From positions 1-64,000 of the forward strand of contig NMRA01000075.1 in the NCBI GenBank assembly GCA_002633005.1: a stretch of DNA of 64,000 nt, written 5' to 3'. Every line of letters begins with the position of its first letter. Within the stretch, counting starts at the first letter, position 1. Under the pieces are notes generated by a model. That model saw nothing but the letters and a program-made list of their open reading frames with translations, was not told the origin of the DNA and did no database searches. A program made the translations under genes and the position numbers. The DNA comes from Phoronis australis. Its lineage: Eukaryota > Phoronida > Phoronidae. Positions 23,471 to 36,900 of this stretch are shown here, piece after piece.

Positions 23471-26105
23471 CATTTACCTCTGTATATTCAAAGTTCTTTG
23501 ACAGATTGTCATGAAATTTTTACATTTGTATTTCTGTTATGGAGATGACAACGCATTTTTATTTTTGGGCAGATTAGATGTATTCTTTGCCACTCATTGG
23601 TCTTTTCTGCTATTTTTGAATCTGGATCTATGTAAGACATGACAAGTGCATGTCAATCCAGGTGGCAAGAGATGCTAATTTCTTTTAGATGAATCTAAGT
23701 ACCATTGTGCATCATAGTGGCAATGTTATTTTTAGGTTTGACTGTTTATCTTTGGAGTTCCTGTACAGATTTTCATGCAATTTGTGAAATCACTGTTTTT
23801 TGGGAGTTGATGAGACCCTCTCATTTCATTGCCAGACGGCTTCAATTTATTTTGCTCCCCCCAATGGCCCATTTTGATATTATCAAACTTCCCTAGAAGC
23901 ATACTGTTTGTAGTGCAGTGGTGGGCTCATTTCAACACTTTGGTTGCTCTTGTTAATGCAGTTATAAAGTGTGTTCTTGATCAAAGATTGCTGTGGCAAC
24001 GTTAACACTTTTCTTCTTTCAGCCAAAAATGGTCCTGTGTACAGCGTCGAATGGAATCCGTCTTTACCACAGTTCTGTGTTGTCTATGGTTGTATCTTTT
24101 GTTGTGCAAACGTGTTATACAAACATGTTCAAACGTGTTGTTCAAACGTGTTCAAACGTATACAGCCAGGGATTACTATGTTGTATTTGCAGCTGTACGA
24201 ACATTGCACCGTAAACTCGCGGGTCAACGCCCATGCCTGTGTAATCGCCCATCCCCGACTTTTGGTCATTTTTCGGTTTAAGGGCCCACTGCTTGAGTAA
24301 TAGCCCATCCCCTACTTTGTGCAAATTTCCCCTGAGTACCCACCTCTTGGGTAATCACCCACCCCCGACTTTTAGCCAATTGTTCATTTTAAGCGCCAAC
24401 TGCTTGGGTCATCGCCCTCCTTCCTGCCAAAGGTTTTCCCAATTTAAGTGCCCAGGGCGTTAACCCACAAGTTAACGGTATTTAGAAGTGTTCCTTTGTG
24501 ACAATGTTGGATCACATTTTCTGTACTTGACTGATGTTCTAATGCTCATTTTTGTGCAGTTTCTTTAATTTCTTTCCTTTTGTTCTAGATAGTTGATATC
24601 TTTAGATGGTACATTTTTCATTAATTAACTTGTCACTGTGCACACAACACTGTGCTTCCTTAACTCATGCTCAGTCATGCCTGCTAAAGCAACACTGTTC
24701 AACACAAAGTGTGAACCAGTGTTTGACTTTGGCACAGGGCCAAGAAATGTCACCTCCTTCAACGCTCATGGAAACAATATCCTTTGTAGTCTGTTGCACT
24801 GTTTGCTTGTGACATGAAATGCAGATTATATTTGTTGTGCATTTGAAGCTAATTAGGGATTTTTGGAAATCAATACCAACTGGAGTTCGTGATTTATAGT
24901 TTTTGACTAATTCCATCCANTCGGGAATGAAAACTTAAGTTTTTCAGACCAAAAACTTAAGTTTTTCGATGAAAACTTAAGTTCATTTTTGTAAGGGTGT
25001 GTCTAAGACACCACACTATGAGCCATGTTTTGATATTCTCCATGTTGTGCGCAACTCTACGCAACACCACATGTGGCTGGTCATTATCGAGAACTGTGGC
25101 TCGGCTGACGTGGCTGCAAGTTTGAACTCTCACTCGACTGTCTCTCAGTATTTCTCCTGTCTCCAAGTAAATCATTCTGCCCGGCATTTATGACCAGAAG
25201 CTGTCAGCATACCGGACCGTTTGAGACTAAAAGAGGGCCAAAATGTTTTGTTAACAACAAACACACATCGTTCCGATTGTCATTTTGCATTCACCCAATA
25301 CAGGAGGTAATATTAGCGACATCCTTTGCTGCTCACGCTTTCACGAGTCATCTAAATTTACCGCAAGTGTTAATATGTCGCTATCTATGAAGAAGCAGGG
25401 GTTGCAATCTGCAACTATACTGAACCTGCTGACAATGATGGTAGATCCAGCTACAGTTGCGTTTCGATCGAGCACATCTTCAAGACATTGTTAAAGGGGC
25501 AGATGATTATTGTGACCCACGTGAAGAAGTTCGAGGTTTTTGCTTGTGCTGAAAATTGACATCTCAATCGTCACATGTCAGCAGTCTTAACAGCATCAAA
25601 TGCTCCTCAAGCACTTAATATGGATTCAGTTTTTCTGAGTTTCAAGGTCTCATTGGTCTGACTTGAGTTAACAAAAAGTTGGGAACATCAAGAGTAAGTT
25701 TGCTGAGAGTGCTGAAAGGCGTTTGTGTTGTTTTCGGTACTTTTATATCACGATAATAATGTGTGGGGGGTGATGTTCGTGTGTGTGAAACACTTACCAC
25801 GGCTAGGCAAGCTTTACTTTCCCGTACTGCGCCGCAACACCCAATTAGGGAAACAGCAAATATAATAGTTCCGACACCTTTAAATACGAAGAAATTATCA
25901 TCAGCCTAACGAGATTTCCATGCTCATTCGTTCATCTTTGGAGACTCGGTAAATCGACAGAACTAGACGACGGGTATAGATAGCAAATGAATAAAGTTTT
26001 GCCCACTTTGCCAGAAGATAGGTCAAGAATACTTTCTAAGGACTGTCTGCATGAGACAACTCGTACGCTAACATTTTGCCTTTTGTCGCTGCAACGCTAT
26101 AAGCC
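23471..26105. other. No gene; degenerate repeats
   Basis: About 24,213-24,480 is a degenerate tandem array of roughly 70-base units built on 'gggtaatcgcccatccccgactttt'; a related scrap lies at 22,590-22,700. About 24,936-24,985 has three near copies of the palindrome AAAACTTAAGTTTT. An N at 24920 marks an assembly joint. ORFs at 24,957-25,494 are not recognised. Confidence 0.5.
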
Positions 26106-26111
26106 AAATAG

Positions 26112-28687
26112 TATGATGGGCCGTTGGGGGGAAAGTGTCGCCGGAAAAATACGAGCGTAATTGTGTACATTACGCCGTTATTTACGCCGTTAATTACGCC
26201 GTAAAATTACGAGCGTACATGTAAGTTAATTCTTTACGGCGTAAAATTACGCTAGTAATTTAGTTTAAACTCTTAGCCAATGACGTCGGGTTTTACAATC
26301 CACGATCGTGCGCGCTCATTGAAATACTTATTTACTGACGGATTTCATGTCTACGATACGAGCGCTGAATCATGGCGGATCAAATTGCTGCTGCTATGTC
26401 AGCGATTGACCTATCGCCAAGATTATGACGGACGGCTTAATTGACTAATCAGAACGCAGCATTCTTGGCACACCTTCGTCTGCGTTTCCAAGCCGCCATT
26501 TTACCCGACAAACCACACGTACATGTAGTCGAGTAAAACTTACTTTAGTTTATAGCTCAAGAAATTGTCCGCTAAGAATGAGGAAACGGTGCTGATATGG
26601 CGTGTGTAGCACCGACAGCCGTTATGCTGCTCCAGAATAATATCCCGTCATTTTTGGCATGTCCAAAGCCGAAAAAGATGTTGAAAATTAAAGCGTAAAC
26701 TATGGATCAAACTGTACGGCCACACGAGCAGCTGAACTTAGCGATGTTGCTTGATAACTCGAAAGCTATAATAAACACAAATATATTAGTTCCAAGATAC
26801 GTACTTTTCGGCTTGGTGGCTATGGTGCAGGGCTATCTCAGATTGTGACTCCCGAGTTTCCTACGTGTTCTGGCCGCCTTTGTCTCGACACCTGCTGGAT
26901 CTCAGCACTCTAGCGGTATAGTTCCCGGAAATTGTTGTTTTCGATGACATTTTTATTTTATGTTTTTCTTATTTATTTCAACCTAACAGAGGTTCATTTT
27001 TGTTATTTGTTAAACCCTTAGGCTGGCGTTCAACTGAACTTCTCTCCCGGTCAAAATTCAGAGATTTGATCATCGGCACAGGGAGGGGCACTGGATTACT
27101 GCCGGTAACTCAAAGCCTTGGTCGAGCTGTTGTCACTAAAAATAAACTGTTGAATTACTTTTTGACGTGTACTTCTAGTATACACTATGTCTGTAGAGTT
27201 AGACAGAGCTCGTTTTGAAGTTGTTCAAACATGATATTTAGATTTATGAAGCTTTAAAATAGAATTTGAGTTATTTTTGTAAATACCCTATTTTTGCAAC
27301 TACCACACCAGACTTGTAATCTTTTGTAACCATACCACGACTTAGTGATCATGCTACCTTCAAAATTAAATGAAAGTTACCTTTATGGAATGAAACTACA
27401 AAAAATGCCAAGTTCGTAAGAAGGTAGGCCTAATTTAAATGTCTTAATGGTGCAAACGGACAATTCCATAGGCGGATTTAGGGGGGAGGGGGCAGGGGCT
27501 CCAGTCCCCCCCTCCTCCCGCAAGCAAAATGAAACAGCAAGAGCGTGAAGCATGAGGAAATATTGAGTTCAGTAACTAGGACCGATAGCGGTAGAGGGGG
27601 GCTCAGACCCCAGATCGCGGCGGAATCGTGTTCCTGTTTTTTTTTAGTCCACCGATAGATTTTCTGAACAGAAGGTCCAAACGTCTACATCCCCGGCCCT
27701 TGCAAATTTCGGGCCGCCTGTGCACATACAATTGCACTTTGCCCAATTCCTCGAGGCAACATGTTGGACCCCTTGTGGTATCCTAGATCCGCCACTGAGT
27801 TCCAGACATTAACTTGACTTAGACACAGCCCTAGACCTTCCGGAGTTAACTGTTTGCCTAGGACGAAATGAATGTGTACTTGAGCTATGAAGCTGAATTT
27901 TTTTATCAAAATATTCCGTTACAAGATTAGAAAAGCGTAAACAGTGCTATCGAGTCGACTGCTCGAAGAAAAAGTTTGATAACGGGAGTATTTGCTCAAA
28001 TTGGAAGGAAATAAACACATCGACAACCTCCTAAGGTGTTTCTCTATGCGCAAAAGGTATTTATAACATCGTGACTTTGATGGTTTAGTCGGTGCGAGGC
28101 ATAATTCGCCGAAAAGCTTCCGGCCTACAGAGCGCCTATAGGAGCTGCATCGCCTCTGGTTCGGGCCAACAGAGGCGATGGTCATTGCCTAGCCCCGAGG
28201 CAGAGGGGTTCTTCGGATTTTCGCTGGCTCCTCGAGCCATTTTTTCATCGTCACCTTTACAAATTCCCATATCATCAACGTACGATTCTCTGTTGAAAAG
28301 CATCGCCTCTTGTCTCTGTCGACGCGTTTTCAAATAGTACAAAAACACTCATCGATTCCACCAGCAACGTCGTTTAGCGACAGTGTATTTGCCTCTGACA
28401 TCTCGTTCGAATGTCGGGTATCACGTGACTTTTCGCATAGGGGCGGAGCTTGCGATAGGTCAATTGTGCAAGAACGAGCTGCCCAGCAACAGTCGTGTAT
28501 GTTAGGTCATCACTGATTGGTATAAGTTTGGATCGTTTTTAAGGTATTTTACGAGCGTAATTTTCGGCGACATTTCCCCTTTTAATTTACGGGCGTAATT
28601 TTAATTCCACACTCATGCAATTTAATTTACGCTCGTAATTACGAGCGTAATTTTACGGCGACACCTTCCCCTCAACGGCCAACCATA
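26112..28687. mobile_element. 2.58-kb TIR element, no transposase seen, AAATAG target duplication
   Basis: The left end TATGATGGGCCGTTGGGGGG and the reverse complement of the right end TATGGTTGGCCGTTGAGGGG match, as does the following GTGTCGCCG. Both sides are flanked by AAATAG (26106-26111 and 28688-28693). Clusters of TTACGAGCGTAA/TTACGCTCGTAA palindromes lie just inside both ends. Interior ORFs at 27,919-28,348 (minus) are short and unrecognised. It is therefore probably a non-autonomous DNA transposon; the superfamily is uncertain. Confidence 0.8.
27466..27797. mobile_element. Nested MITE with GGCGGATYTAG ends
   Basis: The left end ataggcggatttagggg and the reverse complement of the right end (agtggcggatctaggat) are imperfect inverted repeats, followed by a G/C-rich segment. 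It lies inside the 2.58-kb element, so it inserted later or was carried with it. A related short copy is at 56,516-56,673. Confidence 0.55.
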
Positions 28688-28693
28688 AAATAG

Positions 28694-29513
28694 TGATTAA
28701 CTCGTCTTTCACAAAAGTTAATGAATATACGTGGCTTGGCCGCTCTGAAGAAGAAAACGTATTCGCTAATTTTTCTTAAAGTGTACTGGTTATAAAAATT
28801 CAAAGACAGCTAATGCTTACTTTTCAATTTTAAAAACAGTTCAAGTTAATCGTTTGCTTTACTTATTAATTTTCATTTTCGCACTTTGAAACTGTACATT
28901 TAGCGGGCACGTTTTACGACTGTAATTATCCCATACAATACAAGCCCATGAATACCAACTAGCTCACTTAAATCTTCAGCGGCGCCATCAAACCTTTGAT
29001 GTACCCAGAACTTCGCTGGAGATTGTAGGGTGAAAGATGTACGCATTCTCGCCGATTTACGTGCAAATAGTGTTAGAGTACGACTTAGAGTTTAACAACC
29101 ACACAGGGATATTCCGTGACCGCGCCTTTGCGCCATTAGCGCATAAAAATTAAAAGGGACAATTTTTTTCACCAGGTCTGCCTAAAGGGTACAGGTTCAA
29201 ACCTGGTCAGGGTATCACTGTTAGACGTGAACATGACTGTTCTTATTTGGATAATCCGGTCTTGGGGTTTCTGTTTCCTATGTCACATCTTAAATTGCAC
29301 TAAGTCTGCAGGGCACAATTTTTTAAGAGACACACAAAGTGCGCAAAGGGCACAAGTTCAAACCTGGTCAGGAATATTCCTGCACAAAAAGGTTCTTTGT
29401 AGTATTTCGACGATAGCATTCATACAGCAAGCTGGCTAGCTAATGGCATCGCTAGTTAACATTATCTGTATTGCAACATACTGTGACCTTAGAACGACTC
29501 GTCATAAACGTAC
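28694..29513 (-). other. Intron side of tetraspanin exon, with tRNA-like T-arm repeats
   Basis: About 29,158-29,216 and 29,309-29,375 are imperfect repeats each ending in a B-box/T-arm-like block (ggttcaaacctggtcagg; agttcaaacctggtcagg). They look like tRNA-derived SINE heads. No further tetraspanin exon was identified. Confidence 0.45.
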
Positions 29514-29709
29514 CTTGTAGCGCAAAGGCGAGCTGCAGAAACAGATAAACATTTTGGGATTCCGTCACGAGAATAGTCAAGTTCAGCAGCGAAGGGTTGG
29601 TTCTAAACAATACTCCAAATCCCAGCAGCACGGCGCCCATCAGCCAGTAGAAACCGTTGAAATAGATCATGAAGCATCTGGCAACATTTGCTCCGCAGTT
29701 TATTGGCAT
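29514..29709 (-). CDS. Tetraspanin-like first coding exon (partial)
   Basis: The exon starts at ATG 29709 and ends CTACAAG|GTACG, phase 1 (65 codons plus one base). It encodes a short cytoplasmic N-terminus (MPINCGANVARC), a first transmembrane helix (FMIYFNGFYWLMGAVLLGFG), a small extracellular loop with one NLT glycosylation site, and the start of a second helix (VYLFLQLAFALQ). This layout and the 'FN..FWL.G..LLG.G' wording are typical of tetraspanins, which organise membrane protein clusters. Later exons with the CCG motif were not found and may lie left of the 2.58-kb transposon. Confidence 0.65.
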
Positions 29710-32700
29710 AATGTAATCATTTTATATCCAAATTCGATCACATAGCCACGATATCTAGGACCAAGAATTCACGAATGTTTTCACGGAGCAGCGTTTTGCA
29801 TAGATTTGCTACGTTGTTTCACGTAACTTAACTTGTTTCGTAATAATGACACGAAACTAACTGATTGATTATAGTTTACGTCTTCAAACTGCACAGTAAC
29901 TTGTAAAATCCTGACGCCACGCTAGATCGAGTGACTTCACTTATCGCATGCACGAAAAAAATATCACGAGCGATTTTCATAGAAATTAGCAATCTCTTTT
30001 ACAGTTTTTATGTTAACTTTGAAAGATACTCCTTCCATTTCATTTTAGTACAGAAACTCATAAAATAGATTTAGTTGAATATTAAGTCCAAATATCGTTC
30101 AATCAACACAAGCCAAGTATTTTCAAACTTAACTGAGTTTAATACGAATTTTTAACTTCAATGTTGTTTTTGGTGATACACAACCACCGAAAATAGTGAG
30201 TGAAAGCTGGCTCATGCATTATGGATACTAACTCAACTGCCGCCGTATGTGAAAAGATTTTCGTGGAAATCCAGACCGTTTTCTAAAAAAAATATTAATA
30301 ACGTTTAGTACAACAAGGCAAACTCAAACAAGGCTGAAATTTACCAAATTTTTAAGTATTAGTGATATCTTTCAACCGGCGACACTCACCCCGTGTTCTA
30401 AACTGGTGAATGTAAAGAAACAAAACTATTACCGTAAGCTCATGAAAATTCAGTACATACAACTGTATAACGCGTTTAGAATATCACTGTGACCACAGTG
30501 CAACCTTCAATTGTCAATGCAAGGCCGTATGAAGTATGAAGCGCCACCCGCACACCCAACCCCTTCCCCAATAATTTTCGGGCGTCAGGCTTAAGCCTTC
30601 GCATGGAACCGGGGGCAGTTGGGAAAGAGATGTTGCGAAACACATGGTAGACTTAAAATACAAGAGAACATTACCCCAGTCATTGATGTACCATTTGAGG
30701 AGCCTGGCTTACACCTTGTTGTCAGGTGGCCGATTTTTGCAGCAAAGATCGTCTAACTCCAATTGAAAACATGCGCTTCTACATTCCTGTATTTCCAAAA
30801 GTCCAGTGTATTTGTAAAGGTTAACTTTTGCAGAGCATACTAAATCACTTGATTTTTAGGGACTGTAAAACTATATTTCTGGAGGGGCACCTCTTTGACT
30901 AGAGATAATGCAGTCATTTGTCACTCTCTTCTTTCTTTTTTTCTCGAAATTATGTAACTTGAGTCCTGTTGCTCATTTCCTGGTTTTTAAATTATGTTTG
31001 CAGTGTGAAGTTGGGAGGATCGGTGTCATCCGATCGCTAAATAGCAAAGTACACTAAACGATTTTTAAAATAATCACAAAGATATTTATGAATTCGTAAA
31101 ATTCTGGTGTGTCCCAAAAACGGCGTACACAGACTGCACTGGCAGTTCAAATGGCAACAAATGCATTCTTGACTTATGAACACGACCAATGATTTGAAAT
31201 ATAAAAAAGAGGTCAAAAGAGAATTAAATCCTCAAAAATTTAATGCGCTGCTCATTAACTTCGGAAGATTAATTGTCTTTGTAATTCCTTGATGTCTTTT
31301 AGTTTCCAGTAGTATTGCTCAATAGGATTTTATTTTCCAAAACTGAGTCGTTTGTTTACCAATCCCGTGCGTACAGAGCATGTGATGGCCCATGCATGCG
31401 CACAGACACGTGATGGCCCACGCATTGTGTTTCACAACAAGACGTAACTTTACAGCAGGCCCGGGCGCAGAATCTGATCTGTGGGAACTGAATTTGAACT
31501 CCCGGTAACATAGTTGTACTGAGGTGTGAGTACATTTTGCTACACCTTGTGTATCATTTGTTTCTTGCCACCACTGCGTGTTTTATCAAAGAATTTTTAA
31601 TTATCCCCCCAGGCAGAGTACCAGAGACCCGGAAACCTCGCCCTTTCAAAATATAGCTTCAAAGTATGACCCTGATAAAATGAACTTTCCTCAAACTGAT
31701 CTATGGCGAAATCAAATTGACCTTAGGGCCAGAGCAAACTGATAGATACGAGCTGACCTGCCTATCTAGAGTGAATGAAAATTGAGCTGACCAGCAGCTA
31801 GCCTAATTCATCCAATTCCTATATAGAAACCTTGAGTTGGCATGAGGTGTTATCTCACAGCTATATTCATTGAGGCAGGCAGCGTAGTTCTCAGTTATCC
31901 CTCTGCGTTTGCCGTTAGGCCTCATTCTCCTATCCATGAAAATTTGTTGGAACACCATTACCCAAGTACTGATGGCTGCTTCCCAACCCCATTATGGCGT
32001 GGGGGTCGAGTATAAAATTGGTGACGTCCGGCAAATGGAGAGAAGGGACGGAGGTGGTAGCTGCGATAAAAAGGGGGGGAGCCAAGTGTGACGAAGTTGG
32101 GTCGGTTTGTGCTCCCCCCCTCCCCTTCCCCCCTCAGTTCTTTGCACACCTCCTTCCCATCTGAGTAAGGAACAAGTTGAAACCAACTTTGCGGCAGTAT
32201 GTGGCCTAAATCAAAGGTTCTCTTTTTGAACGGTTTACAACCATTCTTACTTTTGAAACTTTCTGACGTAGTAGATCACGTGGCGATTCTCCGGGGCATT
32301 TTAGAATTCGGTGATACCCCATAAGATTTAATTAATAATTGTCTTGAGTGAGAAATTTATTAATTAATAAAGTTTAACATTTGTGACAATACTAACATGA
32401 AACAAACCAGCGTGCATGTATACAGGGTGAGAAAGAAATATGTTAAAAACTTTAAATAGCCAAAACTTCGTAAAAGTTATAAAACCAAGATGTTACACAT
32501 TATTTATGGTGTCCTCCTTGCCTAAGCGACTGTTGTTAACGCATTGTTCAACGGAGATTCCTCAGCGTTACTGCCCCTGCTCAAAATGAATGACTGTGTT
32601 TTTATGGTCTCTAGTGCAATTTGCTGCTGTAAAGTGTGTGAACTGTATCTAGTTGGATTCCGCTTTGATAACTGACTCAATTATATATGGTTTCATTCAA

Positions 32701-32810
32701 AATTTAATGTGCCTACTGACTGAACAATATACATACAACGTAGATGTACAATGGCACTGTTGGTCACCACATGTCGGGAGCGACTCGTGTACGAGTCAGC
32801 TCCGCACCTA
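29710..32810. other. Upstream of tetraspanin; no gene
   Basis: AT-rich sequence without convincing exons. About 31,380-31,430 has a short two-copy repeat (gtgatggccca), and 32,080-32,140 is C/G-rich low complexity. Confidence 0.5.
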
Positions 32811-33253
32811 TCGGAGTTTTCCGTGGATAAGCCCATGGGCGTGTATTCGGAAAATGAAAAATTTCAGGCATTTCAGTAACACCAAATAAACGACCGGGCG
32901 TTTTTTTCGGAAAGAGGCATGTAAACGTAAAGTGATATCCTCACCTGATATGAAAATATCCGATTTTTTCATAAAACTGTATTTTTTATTTTAGTTGATA
33001 AATACATAGTTCGCTAAAACTTTTTTCAATTTTATAAATGATAAATGCTCCACAAAAATGAAGTTGTGGCTAAAAGCTGACGCTAAGTGGGCTTTTAAGG
33101 GGACATTTTCCGAATGAATGCCCCGCTGTCTGGACACTTGACACCAGAAGTTTCAACACCAAATAAACGCCCACGGGCGTTTATTCGGCATAACTTTCCG
33201 AATAAAAGCCCATGGGCGTTTCATCGAATGGGCTTATCTACGGAAAACCCCAA
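32811..33253. mobile_element. About 440-bp MITE with GTTTTCCGTRGATAAGCCCAT ends
   Basis: The left end (tcggagttttccgtggataa) and the reverse complement of the right end (ttggggttttccgtagataa) are near-perfect inverted repeats, both running on into gcccat. Inside are repeated 'gcccatgggcgttTATTCGG' palindromic blocks. No transposase is encoded. Confidence 0.7.
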
Positions 33254-33814
33254 TAGAACTGACACACAATGTTGCATGGGCTTAAAAACAGTTAAACAAT
33301 ATGACTTGTCGAAAATTTACATGAAATGTAAGTGGAAGAAATTATCGAAAACAAAGATGGTGGTTTGGCGTTGATTTTACTGCTTGTATTTAAAAGATAA
33401 TGGCGCGTGTTTTTCTGCTGAAAATACCTCGCTACACGTGCCGATAATCTGACCGGGTCTAAATGACACATTCTAGTGTTGGCTTGCGAAATAGTTCATG
33501 CCCGTGTAGCTATAGCTTTTTCGTATTGTTTATATGGAAATAGCGTGGACACTACCCACATGAATAAATCAACAAGCCCATGAATTAAAAATGGCGCTTG
33601 CCGAAAGTACAGAATTATCGGTGAGTACAGACTGCGAACAAACTGCGCGAATCGATTCACTCCATGGTGATCAAAACATCCGTACACGACTATGTTTTCC
33701 TTGATGCATAATTTGAAGTTTTGATTTAAAATATTAAGGCCAAATAGTGTTCCACGAGGGTTTTTTCTGCAGCGTAACGTCTGCAAAACGTTATCATACA
33801 AACAAATTACATTC

Positions 33815-33982
33815 TTATATATAACCTCCGGTCATTTCAACTTTCTGTTTCTTCATGATCTCTTTTCTCTGTTGAACTTTCAACATTTGTCGTCGGCGTT
33901 CCTCTGTTTTGAGATGATCTACCATAACCAGTCCTTTCATCAAAATTTCGGTTTGCTCTTGATAGTTTCCAGCTAAATTTTC
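33815..33982 (-). CDS. Kv channel exon 6: helical C-terminus and stop
   Basis: This is the terminal exon: 55 codons and a stop, after the acceptor TTTGCAG. It is rich in E, K, R, Q and M (for example EERRRQMLKVQQRKEIMKK) and likely forms an amphipathic helix or short coiled coil. Phase 0 matches exon 5. No AATAAA was looked for systematically in the AT-rich sequence that follows. Confidence 0.7.
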   Translation of the reverse strand, partial: ENLAGNYQEQTEILMKGLVMVDHLKTEERRRQMLKVQQRKEIMKKQKVEMTGGYI

Positions 33983-36900
33983 CTGCAAATGAGGAAACAA
34001 TGTGAGAGGCATTATTTGTAATAGAATACCAAACTCGGATTTCTGGCCTACAAACAGATACTAAAATGACTTTACCATCCAGTTTTTTGAAACAAAATAT
34101 TCCTCTGTAACCCTCACCGAACCTCAAAGGCCGGGTATGGAGCAAAATTTGAAAACTCCTTTCAAAGTCTCCTAAACGAGCAAACGTGACCAAAGCTTTT
34201 AGCAAACTACACGGCAACTTTGGGAAAAGACCACCCTCTAACTACCATAATGTCCAACCTGTGACATGGGGAGTATGAGTTTTTAATTGATTCCTGCGTT
34301 TAACTTGAAAGATCGGCGTCAACGATGCATTCAGGAGAGAGGACGAGGATTCGTGGAAATCACCAAAACAAGGTTTAGTATCCTTTTAATAGTACTGAAT
34401 CCAAATGTCACGTCAAGTACGTATCAGAGTCATCAGGGCCTTTCATACTATCGTCGACGCGTCGATGGTTTGGGGAGTTGCGGTCAGTATGAACGCTTAA
34501 CTCCGGTCCTGGATCGCAGTTAATAGCTCCAATTAACATCGCAGTTAACAGGTGGATTTAAGACCTCAGCATCGACGCTGCGGTGCAGTATGAACGCTTA
34601 GTCCGGTTCAATCGAAAATATCACCAGGTGCCACTGTTATCGTCAACAGTTACAAGGTAGTGCCGTCACTAATAGCTGCTTATATTTTGCTCTAATAACC
34701 AATCGATTTAAAATAAGTTTAATGTCACTTAGCACATGTAAATATTTCCAAATTGAAACATTGAAAAAAATCGTAGCGTGCAACGCTACCTTGCTATAAC
34801 TTCGATGACGACAGCGGCACCAACCGCTTACTTCGATGTTCATTAACTACCGAAGCCAGTATGAACGGTCCTGTTAACTACGCTGTTTACGTCGACGCTA
34901 CCCTCAGACCGGAGTGAAGTCAATATGAAAGGGCCTGTCATCGTTCCGGGCATCGCTGCCAAAACATCTCACCTTGTTTACGGCACCGAGTTGTTTCGCT
35001 GGCGTCTCAGGCCGGGGCTCACTGCGGCTTCTCCTGTGAGAGGATCTCTGCTGTCTTCTCCTCACTTCAAAATTGTTGTCATCCGGACTGCAAGGTTTCG
35101 CTTTGTTCATGTCGTTTTCTTTCACGAGGGGTCGACTGTGTGAGATATTCAAATTTCGCTTGATGACTTCATCGTCCGTCTTGCTACAAAGCGTATCGAT
35201 TGGCAGATGAACCGAGGCCGGTGCTACGTCAATCAGCTTTGTTCTTTGAACAGACTTCTTTTTAAACCGCGATGGTGCCTGAAAAAGACGTGTTTATTGA
35301 CATTACTAACAAAGTGAAAAATATATATAGAATGCATATAGACGTATGCATATATATATATAGATAAACATTTTTATACCACAGTATTAGCGTCAAATGG
35401 CAGATACAACGGTGTAATAACCCATAAAGTTATCTCATTAGTGAGATAACGATTTGGCGGGAAACCGAGGACGGAGTCGAACCCGGGACCCTGGATTTGC
35501 TATTCGCAGACTTTACCACTACACCACGCAGCGACTGACGTCATAAAGAGTGAAAATAAAATACTTAAATGAGCACGCGCAATAATCGCATGTTAAACAA
35601 ACCGCATTGTACTGTACTTATGCGCTACGAAAAATAAGACACATAATTTCCATGAAAAATGATATCTTAATTCAGTGAATTTTTTTCTCTCATGTCCTCT
35701 TACTTGTAAATCACCGATCTACAGTTTGAATGCGGGTATCGTGTCGTCAGGATCTTTGACTTGAGAATTATATTCAGTAACCAGTGGTAACCTACTTTAG
35801 CAGACGATAATTTCCCGGTCGAAGCTTAGCGTGAAAAAAACGTGTTTTAAGCTATAATAGTTGGTAAACCTTAATTCATAAATTCAATTTATTTCTATAA
35901 TATTTAAGTTTTCAATTGGTTTTGAGTAAAAGCATTATTTGACAAAAATAGCCCGGCTTTTCTTAAAAGGTCACGACCTCCGACCCTTGGCCTCTGACAT
36001 AGAAAGTAGTAACAAAGCCGTGGAGAGTCAGAAAAGGTAAATCGATTCATTGCAATGTTTCTCGTTTAGTATGTGGTATAAATAGATTATTACATGTTCT
36101 CAGCCGTTATACCCCTTATCTAGAGCCCTCGAGGATTTTGGAGAATGATCACCCTCGGGGCTAACGCCCCTCGGGCGATAATTCTCCAAAATCCTCTCGG
36201 GCTCTAGATAACGGGGGATAACGACTTCGTCATGTAATAATCTATACATGCATGCTATACATACATACATACATATATAAACTTCGTTAAAGCCTAACTT
36301 CAACGGAATTGTGTTACTTCTGATGTATTAAGCTAACCAAATAGTCTTATCAAAGCAGTTTGTAAAAAAAGAAAATGCGAGTTCAATCGCGCAAGTGTAA
36401 GCCCGTCGAATGATAAGTGAAGCTGCCTTTTCGTGTGGCGACACCGCGAGATCCTAGCACAAACAACAAAAGGTTGTATTGAATAGGGGCCTGAATAGTG
36501 CGGGTGTTATTTGCAGCTGTTTGAATTTAAAGATGATTCTCGCGGTGACGTAGACAAAAGCAGGCTAATATGCCTAACAGTTCGTTACGTTTGGCAATTT
36601 ATGGCACTAATAGGCTCAGAGGGATGTTCTTAACATACTGTAGGAACCAAATTTACAGGTGTTACCGTTGAAGATAGGCTTTAAAGACACGACTAGACTT
36701 TTTGTTAGCGAGCTTCATACTGGTACGTTCGTAATTTCAGAACAGTCTCCTTTCTTCTGGTGTGCAGGTATGAAGTAAAAGACCGAGAGACATAACAAAC
36801 AAGCAAATAAAACCAGTAGCTATATTTCGTGACTTCATGTCACATCATCAGGCAATGACTGGAATGAACAAAACCAGAGCAAAATAAACAGTGAAATACA

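Noticed and set aside
24996-25016. Shared tgtgtctaagacaccacac with 18,617-18,636
   Set aside because: The match is about 19 bases with unrelated flanks; too short to call a common element.
35444-35535. Functional tRNA gene
   Set aside because: A and B boxes are good, but the T stem has mismatches and no proper acceptor stem or anticodon arm forms.
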